From assembly GCF_006715495.1 (NCBI RefSeq), contig NZ_VFNI01000004.1, forward strand, positions 1 to 64,000: a DNA stretch of 64,000 nt, given 5' to 3'. Shown one piece after another: positions 1 to 7,955 of the stretch. The DNA is from Herbaspirillum sp. SJZ106. GTDB lineage: Bacteria > Pseudomonadota > Gammaproteobacteria > Burkholderiales > Burkholderiaceae_D. Position numbers and translations under genes: made by a program. Under the pieces are notes generated by a model that saw only the letters and a program-made list of their open reading frames with translations, did not search any database and had not been told where the DNA came from. How positions within the stretch are numbered: the first letter of the stretch is position 1; every line of letters begins with the position of its first letter.

Positions 1-29
1 TCTTCGGATGTGAATCGCTTTTTCGGCAT
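1..29 (-). CDS. Transposase OrfA, IS3 family (N-terminal fragment, runs off window)
   Basis: Only nine codons are visible, reading MPKKRFTSE, with a GGAG ribosome binding site about nine bases upstream. This N-terminus (basic residues, then RFT and an acidic residue) is the usual beginning of IS3-family OrfA proteins, whose helix-turn-helix domain binds the element ends. The identification rests on this short motif alone. The gene continues left of the window. Confidence 0.5.
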
Positions 30-95
30 GGTCTGACTCTCCTTTTCAATAGCATATGAAATTTCAAGTCGGACCAGTTTTTTCAGGTCAGGTCA
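1..95 (-). mobile_element. Edge of an IS3-type insertion sequence (partial)
   Basis: The first bases hold the beginning of a transposase OrfA-like reading frame on the minus strand. Upstream of it, also on the minus strand, is a stretch beginning TGACCTGACCTG at 95 that could be the terminal inverted repeat. IS3-family ends commonly begin with TG and OrfA starts shortly inside. The other end is outside the window, so neither the boundary at 95 nor a target duplication can be tested. Confidence 0.5.
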
Positions 96-409
96 AGCGT
101 AGATCTCAATAAAATAATTCAGGATCAAGCTAAGAGTAAGAAAAAATAGACGGACTGACCGGAGGCACTTATAAGCGTGTTCAATACCGAAGTTGAGGGT
201 CGGCCGGGATTACGGTTTTTTCGCAGGAATAGGCTTAACTCATTGAATTCAAGATTGATTCTCGAATTTGAAGCCGCGTTAAATACTTCAGTTTCAGACG
301 TGCCGGCTAGAAGATGATCAGACACGTGCGCCCGGTTGACATCGGCTCCCTGTACAATTTTTATCAATTTCTTATTTTCATCAACTTCTCGTGTGTAGGG
401 CTGGCCACA
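96..409. other. Intergenic stretch without a supported gene
   Basis: This AT-richer stretch separates the insertion-sequence edge from the next likely gene. A minus-strand open frame of 80 codons crosses it (125-367), but it has no recognisable domain and no ribosome binding site, so I do not call it. No repeat or promoter stands out. Confidence 0.4.
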
Positions 410-607
410 ATGTCCAAATATTTTGCTATTTACGGCGGCTTCGGTTTTTACTGCCTGGCCGTCTGGACCTTCCCCAAATTCCTGATAGCCCTCAGCGGTT
501 TATTGGTGGCCATCTTTTTGGGCTTTATCGGGTTCTCGCTCCTATCCAGCTCTTCGGGCGGCAACAAAGGCGGGTGGGAAGCGAAAGACAGTGACGGACG
601 CGATTGA
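410..607 (+). CDS. Small putative membrane protein, function unknown
   Basis: A 65-residue protein from the ATG at 410. An in-frame ATG at 314 would add 32 residues, but 410 has a purine-rich TAGGG upstream and gives a cleaner membrane protein. Two hydrophobic stretches (about residues 5-20 and 22-42) are followed by a Ser/Gly-rich, charged tail, which suggests a small inner-membrane protein with a cytoplasmic C-terminus. It ends four bases before the converging gene at 612. No family is recognised and it could be non-coding. Confidence 0.35.
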   Translation: MSKYFAIYGGFGFYCLAVWTFPKFLIALSGLLVAIFLGFIGFSLLSSSSGGNKGGWEAKDSDGRD

Positions 608-611
608 TCGG

Positions 612-920
612 TTAGTTGCTCGTCCCGATTGCCCCCTCGATGGCAGCCTCACGCTCTTTCACCAACGTCGCAAATTCCTCCGCCGTGTCGCTGCACAGAC
701 TGAAGAATAGCTCGGTGCTATCCACCCCAATCGCTGAGGCTTTTTTTCGGATGTGTTCCATAGTGGCGATCCGCTGGTGTTCCTCAAGTGGAATGCCAAG
801 GATGTCCGCCTCTTGCTGCGTCAGGCTGGCTACGTGCCGCGCGGCATCCGCATTTTCAGGACTCTGTAGAAAACGCTTACGGCCCTTGGCCTGCTGTTCT
901 TCGGTGAGCTTGGGCATCAT
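612..920 (-). CDS. Hypothetical protein, 102 aa
   Basis: A soluble, charged, helix-rich protein with no recognised domain. Two adjacent ATG codons (920 and 917) could start it, giving 102 or 101 residues; neither has a clear Shine-Dalgarno sequence. Composition is normal for a coding region and the antisense frame at 616-981 is less convincing. It converges on the small membrane gene ending at 607. It lies in the island cargo; no function is proposed. Confidence 0.45.
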   Translation of the reverse strand: MMPKLTEEQQAKGRKRFLQSPENADAARHVASLTQQEADILGIPLEEHQRIATMEHIRKKASAIGVDSTELFFSLCSDTAEEFATLVKEREAAIEGAIGTSN

Positions 921-1085
921 GATCCAGTCAGTTATAAATCAGCTATTTTTGCCCATACCCCCAAAAAGTAAAATTAGCTGAAAGATCGGTCCACACCTGC
1001 TCGTCTTTCATTCAATAAGTTACGTTCATTCCTGCCACAATTTCCGCAATCCCGGTCGACCCTCAAGTTTGTGCGCAGCGCAGCT

Positions 1086-1343
1086 TTATTGAGGATTGAT
1101 CAAAAGCGAGGCAGCGCTTACGTCTAGTGCGGTGGCGATGCGCTCGATGTTGTAAATGGTGACATTTTTCTCACCGCGTTCAATCATACCAACGTAGGTT
1201 CGATGAACGCCTGCGGCCTCCGCCAACGCTTCTTGAGATATGCCTAAAGCCAAGCGACGCTCTCGCACATTTCGAGCGAACGTTTGAACTAATCGACAAT
1301 TCTTCGGCGGTACAGGCATTGCCGAAGTTTCATGCCATTGCAT
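1086..1343 (-). CDS. XRE/Cro-C1 family transcriptional regulator
   Basis: An 85-residue protein made almost entirely of one HTH_3 DNA-binding domain (about residues 20-80). It has the typical pattern ALGISQEALAEAAGVHRTYV, then a Gly-Glu-Lys turn and an IERIATAL helix. Such single-domain regulators usually control neighbouring genes in restriction-modification, toxin-antitoxin or phage modules. An internal ATG at 1319 may be the true start: a TATAGT hexamer lies directly before the 1343 ATG, and direct repeats of CATACTAT lie at 1341-1348 and 1356-1363. It is divergent from the gene at 1445. Its target is unknown. Confidence 0.85.
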   Translation of the reverse strand: MQWHETSAMPVPPKNCRLVQTFARNVRERRLALGISQEALAEAAGVHRTYVGMIERGEKNVTIYNIERIATALDVSAASLLINPQ

Positions 1344-1365
1344 ACTATAGTTCTACATACTATGA
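1341..1365. promoter_or_regulatory. Candidate operator repeats in the XRE promoter
   Basis: Two direct copies of CATACTAT (1341-1348 and 1356-1363), 15 bases apart, sit in the divergent region between the XRE regulator and the gene at 1445. They overlap a TATAGT-like -10 for the regulator on the minus strand. Direct repeats at this position are typical of autoregulating XRE repressors. Inference only. Confidence 0.3.
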
Positions 1366-1444
1366 TTAGCATAATATGTTGAGGGCATGTTCGTTGTTAT
1401 TGCCTACGGGTGAATAGAGACCAATGAAATAGTTATAGGCAAAA

Positions 1445-1711
1445 ATGGAAATAAGCCAGATTCGTCCTCATTCGACTTACATAGGTGACGATGGCCTTGT
1501 TAGGGAGGTGAGGTCTGTGGTGATGGCCGTGGACGGGCGGCTATATGTCGAGTGGCGCCTAGTCAAACTTACTCTTCCAGAAGCATGGGCAAAACGGAAG
1601 AACTACGAGCCTATTGATCAATTTGCTGCTTGGGCGACGACCATGACTGCGACGTTATCAGCGGATCTTCAACATCATTTGAATAGCGCGCCGCTACACC
1701 CATCTGTTTAA
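1445..1711 (+). CDS. Hypothetical protein, 88 aa
   Basis: A small soluble protein, divergent from the XRE regulator and therefore possibly regulated by it. The first half alternates short beta-strand-like segments (YIGDDGLVREVRSVVMAVDG, then YVEWRLV), which suggests a small beta-barrel or SH3-like fold. The C-terminal half is Ala/Thr/Leu rich. I do not recognise the family. The region from its stop to 1899 holds only a weak open frame (1772-2023) that I reject. Confidence 0.45.
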   Translation: MEISQIRPHSTYIGDDGLVREVRSVVMAVDGRLYVEWRLVKLTLPEAWAKRKNYEPIDQFAAWATTMTATLSADLQHHLNSAPLHPSV

Positions 1712-1899
1712 CTATCTATCTGGGACCGTTGGTGTATTGTCGTCGGAGCCAATGAATTTTGCCTTCAGTGGATGAGGCCTGTGTGTGGATGGTGCCCTCA
1801 ACGAATACTGTATCTATTCAGAAATTGCGACCATTTTTCCAACTACAATCGACACTGTGGCTGCCGACTTCAAAGAGTTCTAACGTTAGGCTCGCTATC

Positions 1900-3561
1900 T
1901 CACTTCTTCCCAGGTAACCAGATCGTGGCTCCAGATTTCGAAATCTCAAAATCAATCTTATTTAATTTTTTCGGCAATGAAGCGAAGGCTATCAGTTGGT
2001 TATTTTCAGCCGATGACTTCTGAAAGATTTCACGTCTTCGTGCCGGATTCTTCAGAGCGGATTCAATCTTCGCTAAATAAAACTTCAGCCCCGGGCTCGC
2101 GGCCTTTTCAATGGTTAATTTTGCATCAGCAACCACTTCGGCGGCCCAGTCGCATCCATGGATAACAGCCTCCCTTGCGTGAAACACCTTTGCCGCTGCC
2201 GCAGATAGCTCGTTATGATGGCTGTCTAACGTTGACGTTGCTTTGTCATAGAGCATGCGTCCTTCAATCGCCATTCCACGGCGATAATACAGAAGACCCA
2301 AATTGGCCAGAGCGTGCTGAGATTCCAATCGGTTCTGAATGAGGGTTCGCAACTCACGCTCTATTCGCTCCTGTTCCTCAAACACCTTTTCCTCTGGCAA
2401 GCCAGTCCAATTGGACGAAATCTCGGCAAAATACTTATTGAGTCGCAGAGTAATATCGTCTGGATTTGCACGCAGTCCCCAGTTGGCGGCTTCCAAACCT
2501 AGGTCATGGTCATCCAGTAACTCAAAGACGAAAGAGAGCATTGTTGCCGGCCTTTTTGAAAACGGCTCTTGCGCCAACCATTGACTGGCGAACTGTCTCG
2601 CACCAAGCAAATCGACACGGTAGTAGCTTGCCCAAAAATTTGCCTCAAATGCGCCATGACTCTGATCAAGATGTTGATCAGTTTCAAAGTCGGCTTTTAG
2701 ATGGCGTTCGGCCCATTTCAATTGCGCCAGCGAGTTTTCAGTTGGACTCAAAAGGGCCTGGGCAAAATACTTACGGGCCCGACGATTACTGCCGCTTTCA
2801 ATTTCTATTGTGCCGACGGCACAGGCTAATTCAGATAAATGAACCGGTGGAAGCCTACCTTCCAGAAGATTTTTAGCTCTCTTCCAATGCGTTGGAGATT
2901 TTCCGTTAGCTTGGGCAATAGCGATTTCCGCCGCGAGCATCCACGGATCACTTCTGGTCAGTGGATGATTAGCAATCAGATGGTGCGCCTTATCTTTCAT
3001 CCCGCTGTGAACATAGAAACGCGCGGCCATTCTGCTTATCCATCTATTTTTCCCACCGTAGGCCAAAGCAGTTTGAATTGAACGATCAGCCTCTTTAAGT
3101 TTTCCTACGCTGGCATATTCGCGTGCTAAGTCCACCAAAAGCACTGAACTTTTAGGATCAATTGTTAAAAGGTGTCGAAGCCTTTTTATATTTGGGCGGC
3201 TCTTCTTAGAAAGATCTAAATCCAGTTGTTGCTCAGGCACCTCGCCCAAGATTTTTTTTGCGAGTCTACGTAAGGGGGCTGGCACATGATCGTGTTTTAA
3301 AACGAATGATGCAGCATCTATTGCTTTGTCTTTTTGACCACTGAGCACGGCGTTATTAATTGCATCGGCCGCGAGACCTATACTCGGTTTGGCCGAAAAA
3401 TCCTCGAGGAGATCATTCAAATCATTGACTGCTGGCCCTAGATGCGCCCTCTGAACCTCCGTACTTGGCAAGGGCTGGATCTCAGAGCTTTTGGCGGCAG
3501 CTGCAGCTGCACGCCACAAAGGCAGTACTCTCCGTTCTGAATTTTCACTGAATCCGCTCAT
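1900..3561 (-). CDS. Helical-repeat (TPR-like) protein coupled to a protein kinase
   Basis: A 553-residue protein dominated by paired helices with TPR-like spacing. Clear examples are near residues 140-170 (LLVDLAREYASVGKLKEADR), 175-205, 255-285 and 420-450 (ALANLGLLYYRRGMAIEGR). There is no signal peptide or membrane segment, so it is probably cytoplasmic. Its ATG overlaps the stop codon of the upstream kinase gene (ATGA, 3558-3561), so the two are translationally coupled and probably act together, with the repeat protein as scaffold, substrate or target recogniser. No defined family is recognised. It lies among other candidate defence genes. Confidence 0.65.
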   Translation of the reverse strand: MSGFSENSERRVLPLWRAAAAAAKSSEIQPLPSTEVQRAHLGPAVNDLNDLLEDFSAKPSIGLAADAINNAVLSGQKDKAIDAASFVLKHDHVPAPLRRLAKKILGEVPEQQLDLDLSKKSRPNIKRLRHLLTIDPKSSVLLVDLAREYASVGKLKEADRSIQTALAYGGKNRWISRMAARFYVHSGMKDKAHHLIANHPLTRSDPWMLAAEIAIAQANGKSPTHWKRAKNLLEGRLPPVHLSELACAVGTIEIESGSNRRARKYFAQALLSPTENSLAQLKWAERHLKADFETDQHLDQSHGAFEANFWASYYRVDLLGARQFASQWLAQEPFSKRPATMLSFVFELLDDHDLGLEAANWGLRANPDDITLRLNKYFAEISSNWTGLPEEKVFEEQERIERELRTLIQNRLESQHALANLGLLYYRRGMAIEGRMLYDKATSTLDSHHNELSAAAAKVFHAREAVIHGCDWAAEVVADAKLTIEKAASPGLKFYLAKIESALKNPARRREIFQKSSAENNQLIAFASLPKKLNKIDFEISKSGATIWLPGKK

Positions 3562-4691
3562 GACGCCTTCTTAATTTTCACCTGTGCTTGCTTAGCCAGT
3601 AAGTCGAATCTGGAGACATATCGTTCCATTCCTAGGGGATTATTTGCTTGGCGTCGTGATTCAGGGGCGCCGCGTTTCGTGAAATCCGGGGCGCACATTT
3701 GCTGAAGCATTACGGTCAGATCTTCTCTAGCCCACACAGGAAACATTGGATTAACCTCGGCTACAACCTTGGCAAAGGCGGCTTCCAAATGAGGTAACAC
3801 GTCAGCGTACCTACCGTGCCAATTCATGAAATGAAATTCAGGGGCCAGATGTTGTTCGTACAACAGAGTGTTTGTAGACATGCCCGTGAAGAGATATGTC
3901 ATGAGAGAGCCGAGGTGATACAGATCAGAGGCCTCCCGCCTATCTACCCAACTTGTAGGTACCTCTCCATAGGACAGTTCTGGCGGCGCATATCGGCTAT
4001 CACCTGGGATGCTCACATTATCATGCGGCGCGGGAGCTTGTTTGCTTGACGCTCTGCCTAAATCACCGATCTTCGCGCCGTTATCCTTGAAAATAAGAAC
4101 GTTCGCGGGTTTAAGATCTTGATGACAAATTTGATTTGTGTGAAGTTGCTGGAGACCAACGGTCACAGAGTGAAGGTGTGTGAGGCGCCAATAATCGTCT
4201 GCGATTTCCGTTTTCAAAATAAAATTGCGAATATCACCATCGTCTGCAAGCTCGAACATCAGGTAGGGCACAGGAAAAGGGGCTGCGGAAGCCACGCCTG
4301 GTGGCGGCGAGGCGTAACCGACCTGTAGAACTTTAACAATCTTGTCGAGATTGCTATTTTTGCAAAACTCAAGCAACGAGTTTTCGGACAGAAATGCGCC
4401 CGAGAGATCTGCGACCGCTAGCATCATCGTTGTTGGATCTTTACGATTTCCATTTCGCATAGTTATCGCGGCTTCGAGATCAAACGCTTTTAGGAAAGCG
4501 CGCTCCTTACCTTTTACTGCACGATAACCGACGCTAAAGAAACCAGGTGTCAATTCCTCGTTGGCTGCCTTCGGCTTTGTAAGCTTTTCAACGATTTCCC
4601 AGCCGTCTTCGACCGTTACTCCTACAAGAAGGTGAGCTGGAAAACTAGGTTCTGTTGCAGGAGTGGCCCCATTTGCTTGCGACACGGTCAT
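3558..4691 (-). CDS. Hanks-type Ser/Thr protein kinase, soluble
   Basis: A 377-residue eukaryotic-like kinase. Visible motifs are the ATP-anchoring Lys68 in AFLKAFD, the hinge region YLMFELADDGD (residues 143-153), the catalytic loop HQDLKPANV at 190-198 (catalytic Asp192), the metal-binding DLG at 210-212 in place of DFG, and the APPE motif at 235-238. HQD replaces the common HRD, as in many bacterial kinases of the non-RD class. There is no transmembrane segment or PASTA domain. It heads a two-gene operon with the overlapping TPR-like gene. Kinases in bacterial defence islands can arrest growth on infection; that role here is inference from context only. Confidence 0.8.
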   Translation of the reverse strand: MTVSQANGATPATEPSFPAHLLVGVTVEDGWEIVEKLTKPKAANEELTPGFFSVGYRAVKGKERAFLKAFDLEAAITMRNGNRKDPTTMMLAVADLSGAFLSENSLLEFCKNSNLDKIVKVLQVGYASPPPGVASAAPFPVPYLMFELADDGDIRNFILKTEIADDYWRLTHLHSVTVGLQQLHTNQICHQDLKPANVLIFKDNGAKIGDLGRASSKQAPAPHDNVSIPGDSRYAPPELSYGEVPTSWVDRREASDLYHLGSLMTYLFTGMSTNTLLYEQHLAPEFHFMNWHGRYADVLPHLEAAFAKVVAEVNPMFPVWAREDLTVMLQQMCAPDFTKRGAPESRRQANNPLGMERYVSRFDLLAKQAQVKIKKAS

Positions 4692-4880
4692 TCGATCCCC
4701 TTATTTGGCAATCATTTTTTTGTCAATTAACCAAGAATTACGCTAGAGCTAGCATAGCATCTACTTTGGAAAAAATAATTGCAAAATTGGCAAATCTAAT
4801 TTGATTGTCCACAGCGGTCTGCAAACTCAATATTGCATAGCTGACTTGGAGATCTCCTTTGCGGTGGGATTAGAGGCAGA

Positions 4881-6263
4881 TCAGCGCGGATATTGAAGCT
4901 GCCGAGCTTCCGGTTTCAGTACTCCACAGTTAATAAGTCCTTCGATGTCATTGGGGCGGCCGGAAAGCGCTTGGGTAGCAGCCGCCAAGTGAACTTCTTG
5001 CCATCGCGCCAACTCAACTGGGTTATCTGCAAAATCAGTTGGAGTTTTTATGGAACGACTGCTCCAAACCTTGACTGCGGAAATAGTGAAGGGTTGTTTC
5101 AGATCCGGTGATACATAGTCCCTGCGTTCTTTGAGAATGCTAGCCAATTCATTTGCCTGTCTTTGCAGGTCGGCTGGAATGGGCTCTCCCGCCAACTGTC
5201 TCGCGTGTACCAAAGCACGTGCCTTCATCGATGTCAACCCCGGCAATATGAAGTCTCGAAGCACGAAGTAATATTTCAATTGCTCTAGCATCGCGACTTG
5301 TGCTGCTTGATAGGTCGCTTTTTCGTCATCCCTGTGTGATCTAGCCATTCCCTTGCAATAGCCGGATAGTTCAGTTATTAGCCGGTCTTCAAAATGGCGT
5401 GTCATTTCAGCGGCGATCATCGATTGGCGAAAGTCTTCGCTCATCAACTTTGAGAGACTATTTATTTCGCTCCAAGCATTTGAGTCTAGGAGTACCTCAA
5501 CCTTTTCGATCTGCTTCTCGATCTTTTCCAGATTCACGCCGGCGGGCTCAATACAAGAACTCTTCAGCTTCGCCGAGAATGTGAAAATATTGTCGACGAG
5601 GAGGTTGTTGCAAGCAACATAATTGCTCCGCAGATCATCGGTGAGCTTAACGAAGGTTTGAAGCTCCTGAATTGATACGCTTGTCCGTTTGTTTTTAAGG
5701 CTCGTCTCCTGATGGAATACATAGACGCATGTAGCCCCCAGCGTCAAAGCAAGTACCCCGACCATCGCACGTATCGACCATTGCCGAAGGGAGAGTTGGC
5801 GGAACCAGTCCTTGTAAAACGAGTGCTGAATTCTTTCGTGTAGACCAATTTGGTCGGAGATTCTGTCCCATCCCCAGACATCAACCTTACATTTTCCTTC
5901 TACAGAGCGTTTCTGTGAGATGTCGATCACGTACTCGTGGAGCGATATATCGTCGCTTGCAGTCGTCAGTATGATCATCTCGTGGATGGGTACTGGCAGC
6001 GTCTCGATGCTTTTAAGCGCGTCGTCCACGTCAGATTTGGTGAGTTTCCGTCCCAGGGCGGTACTGCGCCCTTTACATTGAAGTCCAATAGTTCTGCCAT
6101 CTCTGCGCATCAATATCGCATCTAGGCCGTTCTGCCGCTGACCACCTCGTCCCCATCGTTGGAATTGTTCGCCAAACACTTCGCTAAGCAACGCACGGCA
6201 CAGGCGCTCAAAATGCTGCCAGTCTTTCGGTCTGAGATAGTCTACGGATTGCGGTGAAGTCAT
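4881..6263 (-). CDS. Membrane-anchored Mrr-like restriction endonuclease fused to a helical domain
   Basis: A 460-residue protein. Residues 10-140 form a PD-(D/E)XK-type nuclease domain with Asp48 in NGLDAI and the Gln-x-Lys variant Gln62/Lys64 in GLQCKG, the arrangement seen in Mrr-type enzymes, followed by VWGWDRISDQI. A single hydrophobic helix follows (about 165-184), then a long helical, partly coiled-coil region (190-460) with two or three Cys residues. Nuclease plus membrane anchor plus helical sensor is an architecture common in anti-phage effectors. It stands alone, with 190 bases to the kinase gene and 267 to the next gene upstream. Target and trigger are unknown. Confidence 0.7.
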   Translation of the reverse strand: MTSPQSVDYLRPKDWQHFERLCRALLSEVFGEQFQRWGRGGQRQNGLDAILMRRDGRTIGLQCKGRSTALGRKLTKSDVDDALKSIETLPVPIHEMIILTTASDDISLHEYVIDISQKRSVEGKCKVDVWGWDRISDQIGLHERIQHSFYKDWFRQLSLRQWSIRAMVGVLALTLGATCVYVFHQETSLKNKRTSVSIQELQTFVKLTDDLRSNYVACNNLLVDNIFTFSAKLKSSCIEPAGVNLEKIEKQIEKVEVLLDSNAWSEINSLSKLMSEDFRQSMIAAEMTRHFEDRLITELSGYCKGMARSHRDDEKATYQAAQVAMLEQLKYYFVLRDFILPGLTSMKARALVHARQLAGEPIPADLQRQANELASILKERRDYVSPDLKQPFTISAVKVWSSRSIKTPTDFADNPVELARWQEVHLAAATQALSGRPNDIEGLINCGVLKPEARQLQYPR

Positions 6264-6490
6264 ATAGATGCGAGCTAATTTCCATTGGGAAATAACATGT
6301 TGCCACTATCTCATGACAAATGGAACCTTGTGGACTTTTCATTGATGCTCTGTACGCGGGCTGATGAAGGTGAAGGTCAGCAATCGTCTAAAAATCAAAA
6401 ATGGTGGCAGGCGCAGATATTCAGTCGTCTAGGACTGCCTTTTTAAGTGCTTGTAACGACCGATCAGAGACTTGGTAAGTGAAGATTGCT

Positions 6491-6521
6491 CGTCGTTGGC
6501 TTTGAGCTCAAGCCAACGACG
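6491..6521 (-). terminator. Hairpin behind the 6531-7955 gene
   Basis: A perfect 12-bp stem (CGTCGTTGGCTT with its complement at 6510-6521) and a 7-base loop lie ten bases after the stop codon of the minus-strand gene ending at 6531. There is no strong T run after it, so it may be a weak or Rho-assisted terminator or a 3' stabilising structure. Confidence 0.5.
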
Positions 6522-6530
6522 ATGTATATC

Positions 6531-7955
6531 TCAATGATTGACAGATGAATACGGGTGCCGGGCCCGGAAATATGGATGAGACTCGGGTTCGATGAGTGGC
6601 GGAAGTGCATCTGGGCAGCCATTTTGAAGCGCTAAGCCATGTCGAACCAGCCTGAGACGTGACATTAAGCGATAGCGTTCGTCTGTTAACGCAGAGGAAG
6701 AGTCAAACCATTGTTCTTCGACTGAGTTGATTGCTTGTTGAAGTCGATTCTCTTCTATGTCGAGGAATTCTTTAGTTTGGCACGCATAGTAAACTGCAAC
6801 CGGAAAGTCGAAGGCGCAAGCGGCGGGCGAAAACAAGTGCGATTGATGCTCACTGTCCCTGTAGTTCCATTCGTTCCAAATCTGATATGCCAAACGAGAC
6901 ATTTTTGCAAGAGATTCATCGCCGCCAGCCGCTCTGAAATCAATCATCATTTGGGCGAAAGGGGCAGCGCACTTACCGAAATGGCTTAGCATTGGGGCAC
7001 GGAGAAATGCTAGCCACTGCGATTCATCCATCGATGATAACTCCAGTGCTAAGGCGTTTTCAATGAGTGAATAGCCACCGGGATACCTTAAGAAGGCACG
7101 CATCCAGCTCTCCCAGTCTTTCTTCGAATTATCCGCGACTTGGTGCAAAATCTCCCCCAGCGGTGCATCCCAGCCTGCCGGTATTTGTTGTCTGTGCTCA
7201 TGGACAAATGACGCCAAGCAAGCGAATTTGAATCCATTGTTTTGGACGTCTACTGCGAACCGGAGTGCTTTTTCCCGAAGAATGTAGTTCACCACGCCGG
7301 ATAGATTGATGTCGTTTTTCGTCTCAATGACCCGGGCCAGGGTATCTGGAAATGACGCGTGAAGAAGTGTCACAATGGCTGAGATATCACCGCCTGGACC
7401 GAAGAAAAGATGGTGAAATCGAGGCAGAAGCATTTCGTACCTACTTTGCTGCGCATAGTCTCTTGCATCGTCATGAGCCTCGCGATGTCGCTTGTCATCT
7501 AGAAAGGGCCTAAACATAAATTCCGACAGGAGGGTTTCCAGTCCCGAGCGAACAACTTCTGTGACAATCGCAGTCGCTACATGTGCCAGGCCTCTCCCTT
7601 GGACGTCAAGTACATACGCCGCCGTGACAAGGGTACGTAGCCCTTCGTTGCTATGAGAGTTCCCGTCTGCACCCCAGCTCTTGATCTGGTTTAAGATCCC
7701 CCGAACTGCGCCCACCCATGCCTGATGAATAGACTTATTTGGAGCATAGCCGCGCTGAAGTGCTTCGGGATACGGCACTTCTACGCGAAGTTCGTCTCCC
7801 ATTGAGTTCAGATCTGGAGTGAATGAAAGATCCTCCTTGAGCGCGTCTAGCACTTGAGCTGGCGCAATGAGAGGAGTGATTTCGCCATGTTCCAGTGCAC
7901 ACTGAAATCCATGAATTGCAGCGCTTTCTGCTTCAAGACTCATTTGCTTTTCCAA
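6531..7955 (-). CDS. Unknown helical protein, partner of the PLD-like gene
   Basis: A 474-residue soluble protein with no family I recognise. It is rich in Trp, His and aromatic residues and predicted mostly helical from its pattern; there is no signal peptide or membrane helix. Its start overlaps the 3' end of the upstream PLD-like gene by 16 bases (7940-7955), so the two are translationally coupled and likely form one functional unit. A terminator-like hairpin closes the pair. In this setting it may be the sensor, regulator or second subunit of a two-gene defence system; this is inference from coupling and location. Confidence 0.6.
   Translation of the reverse strand: MEKQMSLEAESAAIHGFQCALEHGEITPLIAPAQVLDALKEDLSFTPDLNSMGDELRVEVPYPEALQRGYAPNKSIHQAWVGAVRGILNQIKSWGADGNSHSNEGLRTLVTAAYVLDVQGRGLAHVATAIVTEVVRSGLETLLSEFMFRPFLDDKRHREAHDDARDYAQQSRYEMLLPRFHHLFFGPGGDISAIVTLLHASFPDTLARVIETKNDINLSGVVNYILREKALRFAVDVQNNGFKFACLASFVHEHRQQIPAGWDAPLGEILHQVADNSKKDWESWMRAFLRYPGGYSLIENALALELSSMDESQWLAFLRAPMLSHFGKCAAPFAQMMIDFRAAGGDESLAKMSRLAYQIWNEWNYRDSEHQSHLFSPAACAFDFPVAVYYACQTKEFLDIEENRLQQAINSVEEQWFDSSSALTDERYRLMSRLRLVRHGLALQNGCPDALPPLIEPESHPYFRARHPYSSVNH

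Noticed and set aside
125-367. Minus-strand open frame of 80 codons near the left edge
   Set aside because: No ribosome binding site, no domain, and it overlaps the region upstream of a better candidate.
1772-2023. Plus-strand open frame of 83 codons
   Set aside because: Its second half is antisense to the end of the repeat-protein gene and its composition (many Cys, Phe and His) is not protein-like.
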